From the NCBI GenBank assembly GCA_030428905.1, contig JAUIED010000001.1, positions 62,001-126,000 of the forward strand: a stretch of 64,000 bases of DNA. The letters are read 5' to 3'. Of this stretch, positions 17,401 through 25,191 are shown in pieces; within the stretch, counting starts at the first letter, position 1; each line of letters opens with the position of its first letter. The DNA comes from Gammaproteobacteria bacterium. Lineage in GTDB: Bacteria; Pseudomonadota; Gammaproteobacteria; Pseudomonadales; Azotimanducaceae. Position numbers and translations under genes: made by a program. The notes beneath the pieces were generated by a model. The model was not told the DNA's origin. It saw only the letters and a list, made by a program, of their open reading frames with translations, and searched no databases.

Positions 17401-20092
17401 CGGTTTCGTACATTGCATCGCCAAGACGCTCGATCTCCGGCTGCTGCACCAGGCTTGCGCTGCCCACGAGCGTATGCAGTGCGATCATCACGTCGTCATC
17501 CAGCTGCACGCGCCGCCGGCCGGTGCGGGACTTGAGCACCTCTACGATCTGACGAACCTCTTCAACGAATATCGACAGCTCTTCCGACAGCTCTTCAGCC
17601 TCTGCGTCGCCCGCGAGGCTACCGCCAGAGGCAAGAACATCCGCATTCTCAACCAGCTGATCAGCGTCATCTTCAGGCGCCACCGTGCCATGGCGAAAGG
17701 CACTCATCAGATCGGGCACCAGCGCTCGGGCCCGTGCGGCGACCGAGAAGATGTCATCGGTGACCACCACGGTGCCATCGATGACACGATTGAGCATGTT
17801 TTCAACCGACCACGCCACTTCACCCAGCCGGTTCGCGCCCACCAGGCGCCCGCTGCCTTTCAGCGTATGAAACGCGCGCCGCACATCGGCCCGCGCATCG
17901 ACGTTTTGCGTTTCCTGCCGCCAGGCTTCCAGAGACGCATCAATGGTCTCCAGAACTTCGTCGACTTCTTCGATGAACACTTCGAGGATGTCAGCATCGA
18001 CGGCAGGCGTCGCTGCTTGCTCTGGCTCAACTAACGAATCGGCGCTGTCCAGCCCATCGAAGTCCATGGCGGCAAGATCGAACTCGCTTCTTGGGGCGCT
18101 TTCGGTCGCCGACAGTTCCAGACCATCCGTGCCAGGCTCTGTGCTCAGGCCGAGCTCCGGCGCCTGACCGGCGTCCGGCTCCGCCTCAGGCGGTGTGTCC
18201 GGTGTTGCCTCTAAGCCCGGCTCTGGAGCCAACTCCGTCGTTGCCTCTGCAGAAAACTGCGGCTGAGCGTTGGAATCCAGCTCCATGCCTGGATCGAACA
18301 GCGCCGTTTCGGGGGGCTGCTCCTCTTCTACATTCGCGTGCGGCGCAACATCGTTCTGGGGTGCCAGGTCTGGCTCCAGCTCGGCCTGTGTGTCTGCCTC
18401 CCACGCCTGCTGCTCATCAGCGCTGTGCACCACCGTTTCCGCTGGCGATTCAAGCTCAGCCAGGGGCGCATCGAACATCTCATGGCCGAGGTCCAGAACG
18501 CCATCGGTCTGCACGCTTGCGCCGGACTCGGCGGCTTCGAGCACCGACGCATCATCGGCGGTGTTTTCGTCCGCTCCAATGGTCCATTCGCCAGCGGCCT
18601 GGTCGACATCATCAGCCTGAATGCCGTCATCGTCGATTGCATCTGATGTCTCAAACGCCGACAACCCGCCATCAGCCAAGACAACCTCTGGTGCGGTTTC
18701 TTGCAGGTCTTCTTGCAGGACGTCTTGCGGGTCGTCCTGCACATCTACTTGTGCGTCTTGTTGTATGTTTTCTTGTGCGTCTTCTTGTGCCTCTTCTTGT
18801 GACAACGCCTCGACCGCCGGAGACAGTTCCGTTCCAGCAGGCGATACAGGGACGTCGTCGTCCTGGGCTGAGGGTGCCATCGGCATGGCCCTGGGCACAC
18901 CCAGATCTGCTCCGCGCCCCTCATATCCAAGACTGCGCAAACTGCGCTCGACAACCTGTATGACGTCTTCGGCAGCCGCCTCACTTTCTTCACCCAGGCG
19001 TTCCAGGTAGTAGTCAATGCCACTGATACAGTCAGCAAAGCGATCGAGCCGCTCCCAGTTCATCGCGCTTGGAGCACCCGCATAGCCCAGCAGCTCCTCC
19101 TCGATGAACGCCCGACAATCTTTCAGCGCTGCCACGGGTCGGTGCAACTCGGCCATGTTCAAAGCGCCGCACACAGCAAAGATCTGCATGGGCGCCCCTT
19201 CGAGGTGTTCCGGCTCAAACTCCGAGCTGACGAAGTCCACAATCGCCTGCTTGACGGTTTCGAGTCCCGTGCGCGACTCAGCAAGAACCTGCCGCTCCGC
19301 ATCGCTCTGCAAACGCTCAAGATCGGTGCTGTTGGCGGTTTTGCTCATGCCTGCAAGGTTGTCTTCCACCTGCACCAGCGACGCGGCGACGTTCAGCAGC
19401 GGCTGTACGCCCTCCCCGTCTTCACGGGCGATCCGCTCAAGCTCGTCCACCAGGTCGAGCAGAATGCTGCGAGAGCTTTCGAGGCCGAGGACCGAACAGG
19501 AAGAAGCAACCTTGCGCAGCGGCGCGATAACACCCTGCAGAGCTTCGGGCTGCCTGTCACTTGCGCGCACATACAGGTCGAGTTCGTCCTTGATATGCAA
19601 CAGGTCTTCCCGCAGCGCGGCGGTAGCTGACACCAGGGCCTCGCGGCCGGAAAGACTCACCTCATCGATGGCAGGGCCAAATTCAGCCCGCTCACGCAGC
19701 TTCTGCGATTGCGCGTCGGACGCCCTACGCATTTCCGCCGCGTCCAGGAGCTGCTGAATCAGTGCTTTGTGCACGGGCGCCAGAAAAGCCTCCGCCCCAT
19801 CGCGGGCGAAGCGCCGAATCTCCGCGTCCACGCGGCGCAGCATCTTCACCACCTCTGCCGGTAGAGGCCGCTCGATGCCCGAAAGGCTCTCCACGAACAC
19901 TTCAAAGGCCTGCCACTGCGCTTCGGCCGGGGCGCCAGCACAGATACGCACCAGGCCCACCGCGACCTTTCTGAGCGTGTCTATCGACCGGGCTTCTTCC
20001 TCGCCCTTGAGAATCGACAATAAAACGTTCTGATAGGCAGCACGGATGCGCCGAATCTTGCCGGCACCGTCAATTCGCTCGAAACGTTCCAA
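14447..20092 (-). CDS. chpA: ChpA-type hybrid histidine kinase, main part (N-terminus in a separate frame)
   Basis: CheA-family kinase of the type IV pilus chemosensory system, 1881 residues in this frame. Three histidine-phosphotransfer motifs of the H-T-L-x-G-S kind occur at His742 (AFHTLKGSGRL), His873 (ALHTLVGSASL) and His1167 (LHTLKGSARL). The kinase core has the N-box LEHMLRNAVDHGIEAG (Asn1473) and glycine boxes DDGAGIDVEAV and GRGVGLDVV, then a CheW-like domain, then a receiver with phospho-acceptor Asp1809 (VMLLDIEMPRMDG). Residues about 400-690 are acidic and Gln/Glu/Asp-rich. The given start is a TTG; homology of the upstream frame (19981-20526) to the ChpA N-terminus indicates that the gene is split by a frameshift near 20100-20134. 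It overlaps chpC by ATGA. Confidence 0.9.
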   Translation of the reverse strand: MERFERIDGAGKIRRIRAAYQNVLLSILKGEEEARSIDTLRKVAVGLVRICAGAPAEAQWQAFEVFVESLSGIERPLPAEVVKMLRRVDAEIRRFARDGAEAFLAPVHKALIQQLLDAAEMRRASDAQSQKLRERAEFGPAIDEVSLSGREALVSATAALREDLLHIKDELDLYVRASDRQPEALQGVIAPLRKVASSCSVLGLESSRSILLDLVDELERIAREDGEGVQPLLNVAASLVQVEDNLAGMSKTANSTDLERLQSDAERQVLAESRTGLETVKQAIVDFVSSEFEPEHLEGAPMQIFAVCGALNMAELHRPVAALKDCRAFIEEELLGYAGAPSAMNWERLDRFADCISGIDYYLERLGEESEAAAEDVIQVVERSLRSLGYEGRGADLGVPRAMPMAPSAQDDDVPVSPAGTELSPAVEALSQEEAQEDAQENIQQDAQVDVQDDPQDVLQEDLQETAPEVVLADGGLSAFETSDAIDDDGIQADDVDQAAGEWTIGADENTADDASVLEAAESGASVQTDGVLDLGHEMFDAPLAELESPAETVVHSADEQQAWEADTQAELEPDLAPQNDVAPHANVEEEQPPETALFDPGMELDSNAQPQFSAEATTELAPEPGLEATPDTPPEAEPDAGQAPELGLSTEPGTDGLELSATESAPRSEFDLAAMDFDGLDSADSLVEPEQAATPAVDADILEVFIEEVDEVLETIDASLEAWRQETQNVDARADVRRAFHTLKGSGRLVGANRLGEVAWSVENMLNRVIDGTVVVTDDIFSVAARARALVPDLMSAFRHGTVAPEDDADQLVENADVLASGGSLAGDAEAEELSEELSIFVEEVRQIVEVLKSRTGRRRVQLDDDVMIALHTLVGSASLVQQPEIERLGDAMYETARAFQAEALRGPNTEVEIARLFQDALDYLEITASQLDKRQDVASSVELVERAQQMLASADDTPAEEMLVGLAQLDVVMNAGNRFDRWSQGEDAAPFIDELRGALQAIIGATFRPQVTDLARSLAHALEAQDADAALDADRAGVLKLGCERLLATVDAIAADQALPRVDDMVTALADLAAGIKPEPLARPQLFEDRWAIESPAPQIQAPSPVAAAPAAVMIEPDRDVDPELAEVFFEEAEELMEALEATLNHWSDERDNRLHLENLLRVLHTLKGSARLAGLARTGDEVHQFESFLIDAQNQEIPVDDALFARSEHQFEAVAALLALTQNALGQSDEPAVATPAPAIVPAPKPSASEAPPALVAKQPPRAAEQTPPPTEPRTGQEMVRVRSALLEGLVNLAGENSILRARIEQGMGDFAAALDEMETTINRTKEQVRRLEIETEAQIVYRQEHLDAHYESFDPLEMDRYSKLQQLTRALSESASDMLDLKDTLLFKARESETLLLQQARVNTELQEGLMRTRMVPFSRLLPRLRRIVRQISVELGKTVDFHAYNAEGELDRNLLERMIPPLEHMLRNAVDHGIEAGDVRRNFGKAPNGRIDLRLSREGGDIVIEIADDGAGIDVEAVRSKAAEKGLMHPQAELSDEEVLEYVLAPGFSTAKSVTQISGRGVGLDVVNSEVKQLGGSVSISSTPGKGTRFTVRVPFTVSVNRALMVGVGDDHYAIPLNTIEGIVLLDPEHLDTLYKSADKTFEYAGVAYRVRYLGHFIGRTYSGVQGNGSVPVVLVRAGDQAIAVHVDTVQGSREIVVKSLGPQFAGVGGISGATILGDGSVVVILDLLALIRAVGREGIVASAGHAELARPNPCVMVVDDSVTVRKVTARLLERQGMDVIVAKDGVEAVALLQERRPDVMLLDIEMPRMDGFEVARQVRHDDGLAQLPIIMISSRTGSKHTEHAKELGVDRFLGKPFQENELLGAIEELVGQVNA
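18697..18812. repeat. short direct repeats encoding a Gln/Asp-rich linker in chpA
   Basis: The plus strand shows many copies of TCTTGT/TCTTGC spaced by 6 or 12 bases (for example TCTTCTTGTGC twice at 18779-18799). On the coding strand they give runs such as EEAQEDAQENIQQDAQ. The stretch is a probable flexible spacer between the N-terminal region and the first Hpt domain with a conserved His, and it is a likely site for in-frame length variation. Confidence 0.7.
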
Positions 20093-20526
20093 CGCTGCTG
20101 CGCTGACACTTTCGTCGAGCCGGCCAGCACCGGGTCAAGCCCAAGCAGCGCAGCGCTGCGGTTGACCAGGGCGAGCACGGCGTGCTCGCTGTCGTCGCCA
20201 CCGCTCTGAAGATGATCCAGGCGCTGGGGCAACTCGATCATGCCCTGCATGAGCAACTCGCAGGCGTCGTCTACGTTGTTCACCTTGCTGTCGAGCAAGC
20301 CTTGTGCCAGCCGCTCGAGGTAGTCGGCGAGCAGTGCGACGCCCGTGAGCTCCAACATCACCAAGGTGCCGTGTACCTGGTGCATGCGGGTCAGGCAGAC
20401 ACGCATGCGCGTTTCGTCACGGCCTTCCTCCGCATAGGCTTCCAGCGCCTGACGCGCCTCGCCAAGCGTTTCCAGTAGTTCGCCCTTTACCCAATCCAGG
20501 GCGAATAGCTCGCGCCCCTGCGACAT
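19981..20526 (-). pseudogene. chpA: N-terminal fragment of chpA, out of frame with the rest
   Basis: This frame begins MSQGRELFALDWVKGELLETL and continues ARQALEAYAEEGRDETRMR and CLTRMHQVHGTLVMLEL, which matches the start of Pseudomonas-type ChpA (WVKGE, QARQALEAF, HQVQGTL). About 136 residues look genuine; the last 45 (from about STKVSAQQRW) do not. The chpA main frame is open only after a TGA at 20135-20137, and reading it upstream from 20092 gives GRLDESVSAAALERFERIDG, a natural continuation of LGLDPVLAG. One base, or a 4-base GGCC unit, missing in GGCCGGCTC would explain the break. It could be a real mutation, a two-protein ChpA, or a sequence error. Confidence 0.75.
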
Positions 20527-20544
20527 GCGAAGAGTGCCTCTCGG

Positions 20545-21765
20545 TTAGTACTGTTCGGGCAGTTTGAACCCTTCGACGGATTCTTTCATGGCATTGGCCA
20601 TCGACGAAAGGTTGCCGATGGACTGCGCGGTGCGCTCGGAGCTGGTGGCGGTGTTGGCGGTGATCTCCTGGATGACGCTCATCCGGTTAGATACGTGGCC
20701 CGCACTCGCAGCCTGCTGCCGGGCCGCATTCGAAATGTTCTGGATCAGTTCTGCAAGGTTATTCGATACGGATTCGATTTCCTCGAGCGCCACGCCAGCA
20801 TCCTCGGCGCGCTTCGCACCACCGACAACTTCCACGGTGGTCTGTTCCATGGACGTCACCGCCTCGTTGGTGTCGGTCTGGATGGTCTTCACCAGTGCGG
20901 CGATCTGTTTGGTTGCGGCGCTCGAGCGTTCCGCCAGCCGCTGCACCTCGTCGGCGACCACGGCGAAACCCCTGCCCGCATCACCAGCCATCGAAGCCTG
21001 AATGGCGGCGTTAAGCGATAGGATGTTGGTCTGATCCGCAATGTCGTTGATCAAGGAGACGATATCGCCGATCTCCTGGCTGCTCTCGCCAAGACGCTTG
21101 ATCCGCTTGGAGGTCTCCTGGATCTGTCCGCGAATGCTGTCCATACCATGGATCGTGTCGTGCACCACTTGTGAGCCGTTGCCTGCGATCGCCACGGCAC
21201 GCTCGGCTACAGAGGCCGACTCCGAGGCGTTCGCTGAGACCTGGTCGATTGATGCGGCCATCTCGTTGATCGCCTGTGATGCAGCGGTGATCTCGCGTGC
21301 CTGATGTTCCGACGCCGCAACGAGGTCGCTTGCCGTGCTCTGCGTATCGCTGGCGGCGGAAGCAACCTGCACCGACAGATCGTTGATGTTGGCAACCAGG
21401 CCCCGCATCTGATCGATCGCGAAGTTGATCGAGTCAGCAATGGCGCCCGTGAAGTTTTCCGTCACCGAGGCTCGGACAGTCAGGTCGCCCTCCGCAAGGT
21501 CGGCGAGTTCGTCCAGAAGCTGCAGAATGGCTGCTTGATTCCGCTCGTTCTGTGCCGCTTGCTCCCTGAGCTGGCGCTTCGTGTCACCGACCAGCACGGC
21601 GGCAATGGCGCCCATGAGCACCATACCGGCAATGCTGACCATCAGCGGAGTATTGCTCAGTATCGGCGTGTCGCCCGTGGCCGCTACATAGGCGAGCCCG
21701 CCAACCACGCCGACGAGCAGCACGATCAGCGAGACGAGTGTGATCGACATTTTTCCTGAGTTCAT
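20545..21765 (-). CDS. pilJ: PilJ-type methyl-accepting chemotaxis protein lacking the periplasmic domain
   Basis: Receptor of the Pil-Chp system, 406 residues. Two transmembrane helices lie close together (about residues 7-29 and 41-60) with only some ten residues between them, so the large periplasmic PilJ ligand-binding modules of the roughly 680-residue Pseudomonas protein are missing. A HAMP-like segment (LADLAEGDLTVRASVTENFTG) follows, then the coiled-coil signalling hairpin with the PilJ-typical tip NAAIQASMAGDAGRGFAVV and ADEVQRLAERS. It is coupled to pilI by an ATGA overlap and is 18 bases from chpA. The first helix and short cytoplasmic N-terminus look intact, so this appears to be a true short form rather than a truncated gene. 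Confidence 0.85.
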   Translation of the reverse strand: MNSGKMSITLVSLIVLLVGVVGGLAYVAATGDTPILSNTPLMVSIAGMVLMGAIAAVLVGDTKRQLREQAAQNERNQAAILQLLDELADLAEGDLTVRASVTENFTGAIADSINFAIDQMRGLVANINDLSVQVASAASDTQSTASDLVAASEHQAREITAASQAINEMAASIDQVSANASESASVAERAVAIAGNGSQVVHDTIHGMDSIRGQIQETSKRIKRLGESSQEIGDIVSLINDIADQTNILSLNAAIQASMAGDAGRGFAVVADEVQRLAERSSAATKQIAALVKTIQTDTNEAVTSMEQTTVEVVGGAKRAEDAGVALEEIESVSNNLAELIQNISNAARQQAASAGHVSNRMSVIQEITANTATSSERTAQSIGNLSSMANAMKESVEGFKLPEQY

Positions 21766-22367
21766 GGGCGAACCTCGTGTAAATCCATTTGCATATCTGA
21801 TGATTCGTCTTCCTGCGCCGGCGTCTGCGCAACTTCGAAGAAGCGCGGATCCTGCAGGATGGCCTTGAGCTGCAGCTCGTAAAACACACGGCCTCCGTGC
21901 CGGTACACGCCTTTCACATATGGCGCGAGCATCTGCGGCACGTCCGAGCCCGGAGGCTCGAAGCTCGACAGCACGAAGTGCTGAATTCCGAGCGATTGCT
22001 CGACAACGAAACCTGCCGCAACGTCACCGTCTTTCACGACCAGTACGCGCGCATGGCTCGCTGGCAGTGTGGGTGCAAGGCCCAGAAACGTGTGCAGGTC
22101 GATGATGGGGATCAGTTCGCCGCGAATGTTGGAGATGCCCAACACCCACGGTTTAACGCCTGGAAGTGGTGCCAGCCGTGCTGATTGCGAGTTGAGGTGC
22201 ATCAGCTCCCCTACTTCTCCCATCGGCGACACCAGACGCACACCGCCAAGCTGGAAGCCAATGCCCTGCCATGCCGGCTCGGCGCTCTCCTTGCTCGGCA
22301 TGGGAGCAGCGTTCAGTTCGGTGGCGTCCTGAATGTTCTGCAGCAGGCGCAGAGCCGCGGAATTCAT
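21762..22367 (-). CDS. pilI: CheW-like adaptor PilI
   Basis: CheW-domain protein (201 residues) expected to link PilJ to ChpA. The domain runs from about residue 33 to 170: GIGFQLGGVRLVSPMGEV, LPGVKPWVLGISNIRGELIPI and DLHTFLG are the standard CheW strands. The ATG at 22367 is set by a four-base overlap with the pilH stop, in preference to an open frame that runs back to 22448. It precedes pilJ with another ATGA overlap, giving strong translational coupling. Confidence 0.9.
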   Translation of the reverse strand: MNSAALRLLQNIQDATELNAAPMPSKESAEPAWQGIGFQLGGVRLVSPMGEVGELMHLNSQSARLAPLPGVKPWVLGISNIRGELIPIIDLHTFLGLAPTLPASHARVLVVKDGDVAAGFVVEQSLGIQHFVLSSFEPPGSDVPQMLAPYVKGVYRHGGRVFYELQLKAILQDPRFFEVAQTPAQEDESSDMQMDLHEVRP

Positions 22368-22744
22368 ACGGCAGCCGCCCGTGAGCTGAGCACTTCGTTG
22401 ACTCTGGCGATGAGCTCTTTTTCGGCGACCGGCTTCGTGATGTAGCAAGACGCACCTTGCCGCTCACCCCAGACAATATCTGCCGGCTGCCGTTTGGAGG
22501 ACACAATGATCACGGGAATGTGTTTGGTGAGCTGCCCGCGCGTGATCTGCCGGGTTGCCTGAAATCCGTTGATACCCGGCAGCACGACGTCCATGAGGAT
22601 GACATCAGGCTGCTCTGTTTCTGCTACCTCGAGACCCTCTCGGCCAGTAGCTGCTGTAAGCACCTGATGCCCCTGCTGAGCCAGCAGGTTGACGAGTTGA
22701 TGCGCCTCCAGCGGTGAATCTTCCACGACGAGTATGCGCGCCAT
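22364..22744 (-). CDS. pilH: response regulator PilH
   Basis: Stand-alone CheY-like receiver of 126 residues. Acidic pocket and phospho-acceptor are seen in ILVVEDSP and DVILMDVVLPGINGFQATR; the switch residues are VIIVSSKRQ and the conserved Lys in YITKPVAEKELI. By position (after pilG, before pilI) it is PilH, which in Pseudomonas tunes pilus retraction by acting as a phosphate sink or on PilT. The start is 14 bases after the pilG stop. Confidence 0.93.
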   Translation of the reverse strand: MARILVVEDSPLEAHQLVNLLAQQGHQVLTAATGREGLEVAETEQPDVILMDVVLPGINGFQATRQITRGQLTKHIPVIIVSSKRQPADIVWGERQGASCYITKPVAEKELIARVNEVLSSRAAAV

Positions 22745-22758
22745 ACGAACTCTCCTCC

Positions 22759-23139
22759 CTACTGCACGAGCGAGCGGATGGTGCCTACCAACTCGTCCCG
22801 ACTGAACGGCTTGGTGATGTACTGATCCGAGCCGACAATGCGGCCCTTGGCCCGGTCGAAGAGTCCATCCTTAGAGGACAGCATGACCACTGGAGTCGTC
22901 TTGAAGGTGCTGTTGTTTTTGATGAGTGCACAGGTCTGATAGCCATCCAGGCGCGGCATCATGATGTCCATGAAGATGATCGACGGATTTTCATCTGCGA
23001 TTTTGGCGAGCGCGTCGTAACCGTCGGTCGCCGTAATGACGTCGCAACCTTCCTTGGCGAGCAGATTTTCGGCACTGCGGCGGATGGTCTTCGAATCGTC
23101 GATCACCAACACGCGCACACCTTGAAGTTCCTCTTCCAT
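22759..23139 (-). CDS. pilG: response regulator PilG
   Basis: CheY-like receiver (126 residues, MEEELQGVRVLVIDDSKTIR) and first gene of the Pil-Chp operon. Phospho-acceptor is the Asp in IIFMDIMMPRLDGYQT, with VVMLSSKDG and the Lys in YITKPFSRDEL completing the site. The ATG at 23139 has AAGGAAG five bases upstream, although the frame is open to 23478. In Pseudomonas, PilG promotes pilus extension and cAMP signalling. Its promoter should lie in the 200-base gap shared with the divergent gshB gene; no convincing boxes were seen there. Confidence 0.94.
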   Translation of the reverse strand: MEEELQGVRVLVIDDSKTIRRSAENLLAKEGCDVITATDGYDALAKIADENPSIIFMDIMMPRLDGYQTCALIKNNSTFKTTPVVMLSSKDGLFDRAKGRIVGSDQYITKPFSRDELVGTIRSLVQ

Positions 23140-23339
23140 TCGCGCTTCCTTCTCTAGAATTCCTGCGGCTGAAGTGCCGGCGCGGCGCCGATCTAACGGA
23201 GCCGGCTCGATGCAAACGATTTGTAACATGGCCCCTCGAGGCCAACCACAGGCCCACCTCACTGGCGAGAAGCAGTTCGCATTTCGGTTGCTGGACAGTG
23301 CCCATCTCGTAAACTGCGTGTTCCTGACAGGAGTAGACG

Positions 23340-24326
23340 ATGAGCACACTCGAAATCGCCTTTGTGATGGATCCACTGCAGTCGCTGTCGCTGAAGAAGG
23401 ACTCCACACTCGCGATGATTCGCGCCGCCCAACTGCGCGGCCACGCCGTGCACTACCTGCTACAGGAGGACCTGGCACTCATTGACGGTGTCGTGCAAGG
23501 CTGCAGCCGGCCACTGCGCTTACGCGCAGACTTTGCCGAAAGCCTCGACCCGGCCTTGGCAGGCAACAACTGGTTCGAGGCCGGGGAACCGAAGTGGCGC
23601 CCACTGCGCCAGTTCGATCTGATCATGATGCGCAAAGATCCGCCGTTCGACATGGAGTACATCTATTCCACCTACCTGCTCGAGCGCGCATCGGAAGATG
23701 GTGCGATGGTGGTCAATCGGCCCGACTCCCTGCGGGACTGCAACGAGAAGTTTTTCGCAACCAGTTTTCCCGAGTGCTGCCCGCCGTTGGTGGTGAGCCG
23801 CCGCGAAGACGTACTTCGCGCATTTCAGGCGGAGCATGGCAACGTCGTACTCAAGAAGCTGGATGGCATGGGCGGGATGAACGTATTTCGCGTCATGGAG
23901 GGTGACCCGAATCTCGGCGTGATCATCGAGACGCTCACCAACGGCGGCCGCGAGCAGATCATGGGCCAGGTGTACTTGCCCGAAATCGCCCAGGGCGACA
24001 AACGTATCCTGGTGATCGAAGGTCAGCCTGTAGATTATGCGCTCGCGCGGATTCCGAAAACCGGCGAGGCACGGGGCAATCTGGCAGCTGGCGGTACCGG
24101 CGTCGGGCAGCCACTGAGCGACAGGGATCGGCAGATCGCACTCACGATCGGCCCTGAGCTGGTAAAGCGCGGGCTCTCCTTCGTGGGACTCGATGTGATC
24201 GGCGACTATCTCACCGAAGTGAATGTCACCTGCCCCACCTGCATACGTGAACTGGACGCACAGTTTTCGCTGGACATCGCCGGTAGCCTGCTCGAAACGT
24301 TGACGGCAAAGCTGGAGGGTGCCTGA
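23340..24326 (+). CDS. gshB: glutathione synthetase
   Basis: ATP-grasp ligase joining gamma-glutamylcysteine and glycine. It opens MSTLEIAFVMDPLQSLSLKKDST, the usual N-terminus, and shows LIMMRKDPPFDMEYIY, VVNRPDSLRDCNEKFFA, VLKKLDGMGGMNVFR, GDKRILVIEGQPV and the metal-binding end FVGLDVIGDYLTEVNVTCPT. Length 328 is slightly above the E. coli enzyme (316). AGGAG six bases before the ATG supports the start. It leads a plus-strand group with tonB, yqgE and ruvX. Confidence 0.97.
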   Translation: MSTLEIAFVMDPLQSLSLKKDSTLAMIRAAQLRGHAVHYLLQEDLALIDGVVQGCSRPLRLRADFAESLDPALAGNNWFEAGEPKWRPLRQFDLIMMRKDPPFDMEYIYSTYLLERASEDGAMVVNRPDSLRDCNEKFFATSFPECCPPLVVSRREDVLRAFQAEHGNVVLKKLDGMGGMNVFRVMEGDPNLGVIIETLTNGGREQIMGQVYLPEIAQGDKRILVIEGQPVDYALARIPKTGEARGNLAAGGTGVGQPLSDRDRQIALTIGPELVKRGLSFVGLDVIGDYLTEVNVTCPTCIRELDAQFSLDIAGSLLETLTAKLEGA

Positions 24327-24332
24327 TACGCA

Positions 24333-25187
24333 ATGAGCGCCGTTTCCATACAACCTCGCGATCGACTCGGATTCACCCTGTTCCTGGCCGCCAGCCTGCA
24401 CCTGGCAATCATTCTCGGGGTGGGGTTCTCCTCGGACCTGAACTATGAGGCAAGCCCGACCATCGAGGTGACTCTTGCGCTTACGAGCGACGAGCACAAA
24501 CCGGAGCAGGCGGATTTCGTGGCGCAAACCAACCAGCTCGGCAGCGGCGACAATGCCGAGCTGCAGGAGCCAACCACGCGGGAGCGCACACCTTTTCACG
24601 CGAACGAAGTGCAAGATGTACTGAAGCAGGAACAACTTTCCGCCGACCTGCAGAATCAGGACAACCGCGAACTGCTGGCTACCACCGCCCAGTCGACCGA
24701 GCAGACCGCAGCGCAGGAGGAACTGCCGCTGCCGGAAGATCGCTTGCTGAACTCCAACACCACCTACCAGGAGTTGCTGCAGGAAATCGCCAGCCTCGAA
24801 GCCCGCATCGCCCAGGAACAACAAGCATACGCACGCGAGCCCAGGGTGAAGCGGCTGACCAGCGTTTCCGCCAAGAGTGCGGCGGAAGCGGCATACCTCA
24901 ACATGTGGCGTGAGAAGGTGGAGCGCGTAGGCAACGCGAATTTCCCCGCCGGCGGCGTGTTCGGTCGTTTGCGACTCCTTGTCGTGCTCGACGCAGACGG
25001 TTCGCTGTCGCGGGTCAGCATTCTTGAGGCATCTGGCCAGCAATCGCTGGATGAGGCAGCGCTGCGCATCGTTCGTATGGCGGCGCCATACCAGCCATTT
25101 CCCGTAGAGATGCGTAAAAAGTATGACCAGCTCGAGATCATCCGAACCTGGGTGTTTTCCCGAAGCGGCGCAGCGGTGGGCAGGTAG
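24333..25187 (+). CDS. TonB-family energy transducer
   Basis: A 284-residue TonB-like protein. One N-terminal signal anchor (LGFTLFLAASLHLAIILGVGF, spelled here only in part) is followed by a long periplasmic stretch rich in Gln, Glu and Asn, and then a C-terminal TonB domain (GRLRLLVVLDADGSLSRVSI and EAALRIVRMAAPYQPFP). The position between gshB and yqgE is that of tonB3 in Pseudomonas, which has been linked to twitching and pilus assembly rather than iron uptake; that link for this protein is inference from context. No exbB/exbD genes are nearby. Confidence 0.88.
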   Translation: MSAVSIQPRDRLGFTLFLAASLHLAIILGVGFSSDLNYEASPTIEVTLALTSDEHKPEQADFVAQTNQLGSGDNAELQEPTTRERTPFHANEVQDVLKQEQLSADLQNQDNRELLATTAQSTEQTAAQEELPLPEDRLLNSNTTYQELLQEIASLEARIAQEQQAYAREPRVKRLTSVSAKSAAEAAYLNMWREKVERVGNANFPAGGVFGRLRLLVVLDADGSLSRVSILEASGQQSLDEAALRIVRMAAPYQPFPVEMRKKYDQLEIIRTWVFSRSGAAVGR

Positions 25188-25191
25188 CTAC

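Noticed and set aside
20093-20134. Programmed -1 frameshift in chpA
   Set aside because: No slippery heptamer of the bacterial A-AAA-AAG kind and no obvious downstream pseudoknot; a mutation or sequence error is more likely.
14447-23139. Flagellar-type chemotaxis operon
   Set aside because: Gene order pilG-pilH-pilI-pilJ-chpA-chpC, multiple Hpt domains and linkage to gshB/tonB/pilT mark it as the type IV pilus system.
23520-25043. 507-residue open frame on the minus strand across gshB and tonB
   Set aside because: It spans two clearly coding genes on the opposite strand and reads as a low-information Arg/Gly/Leu product; a shadow frame.
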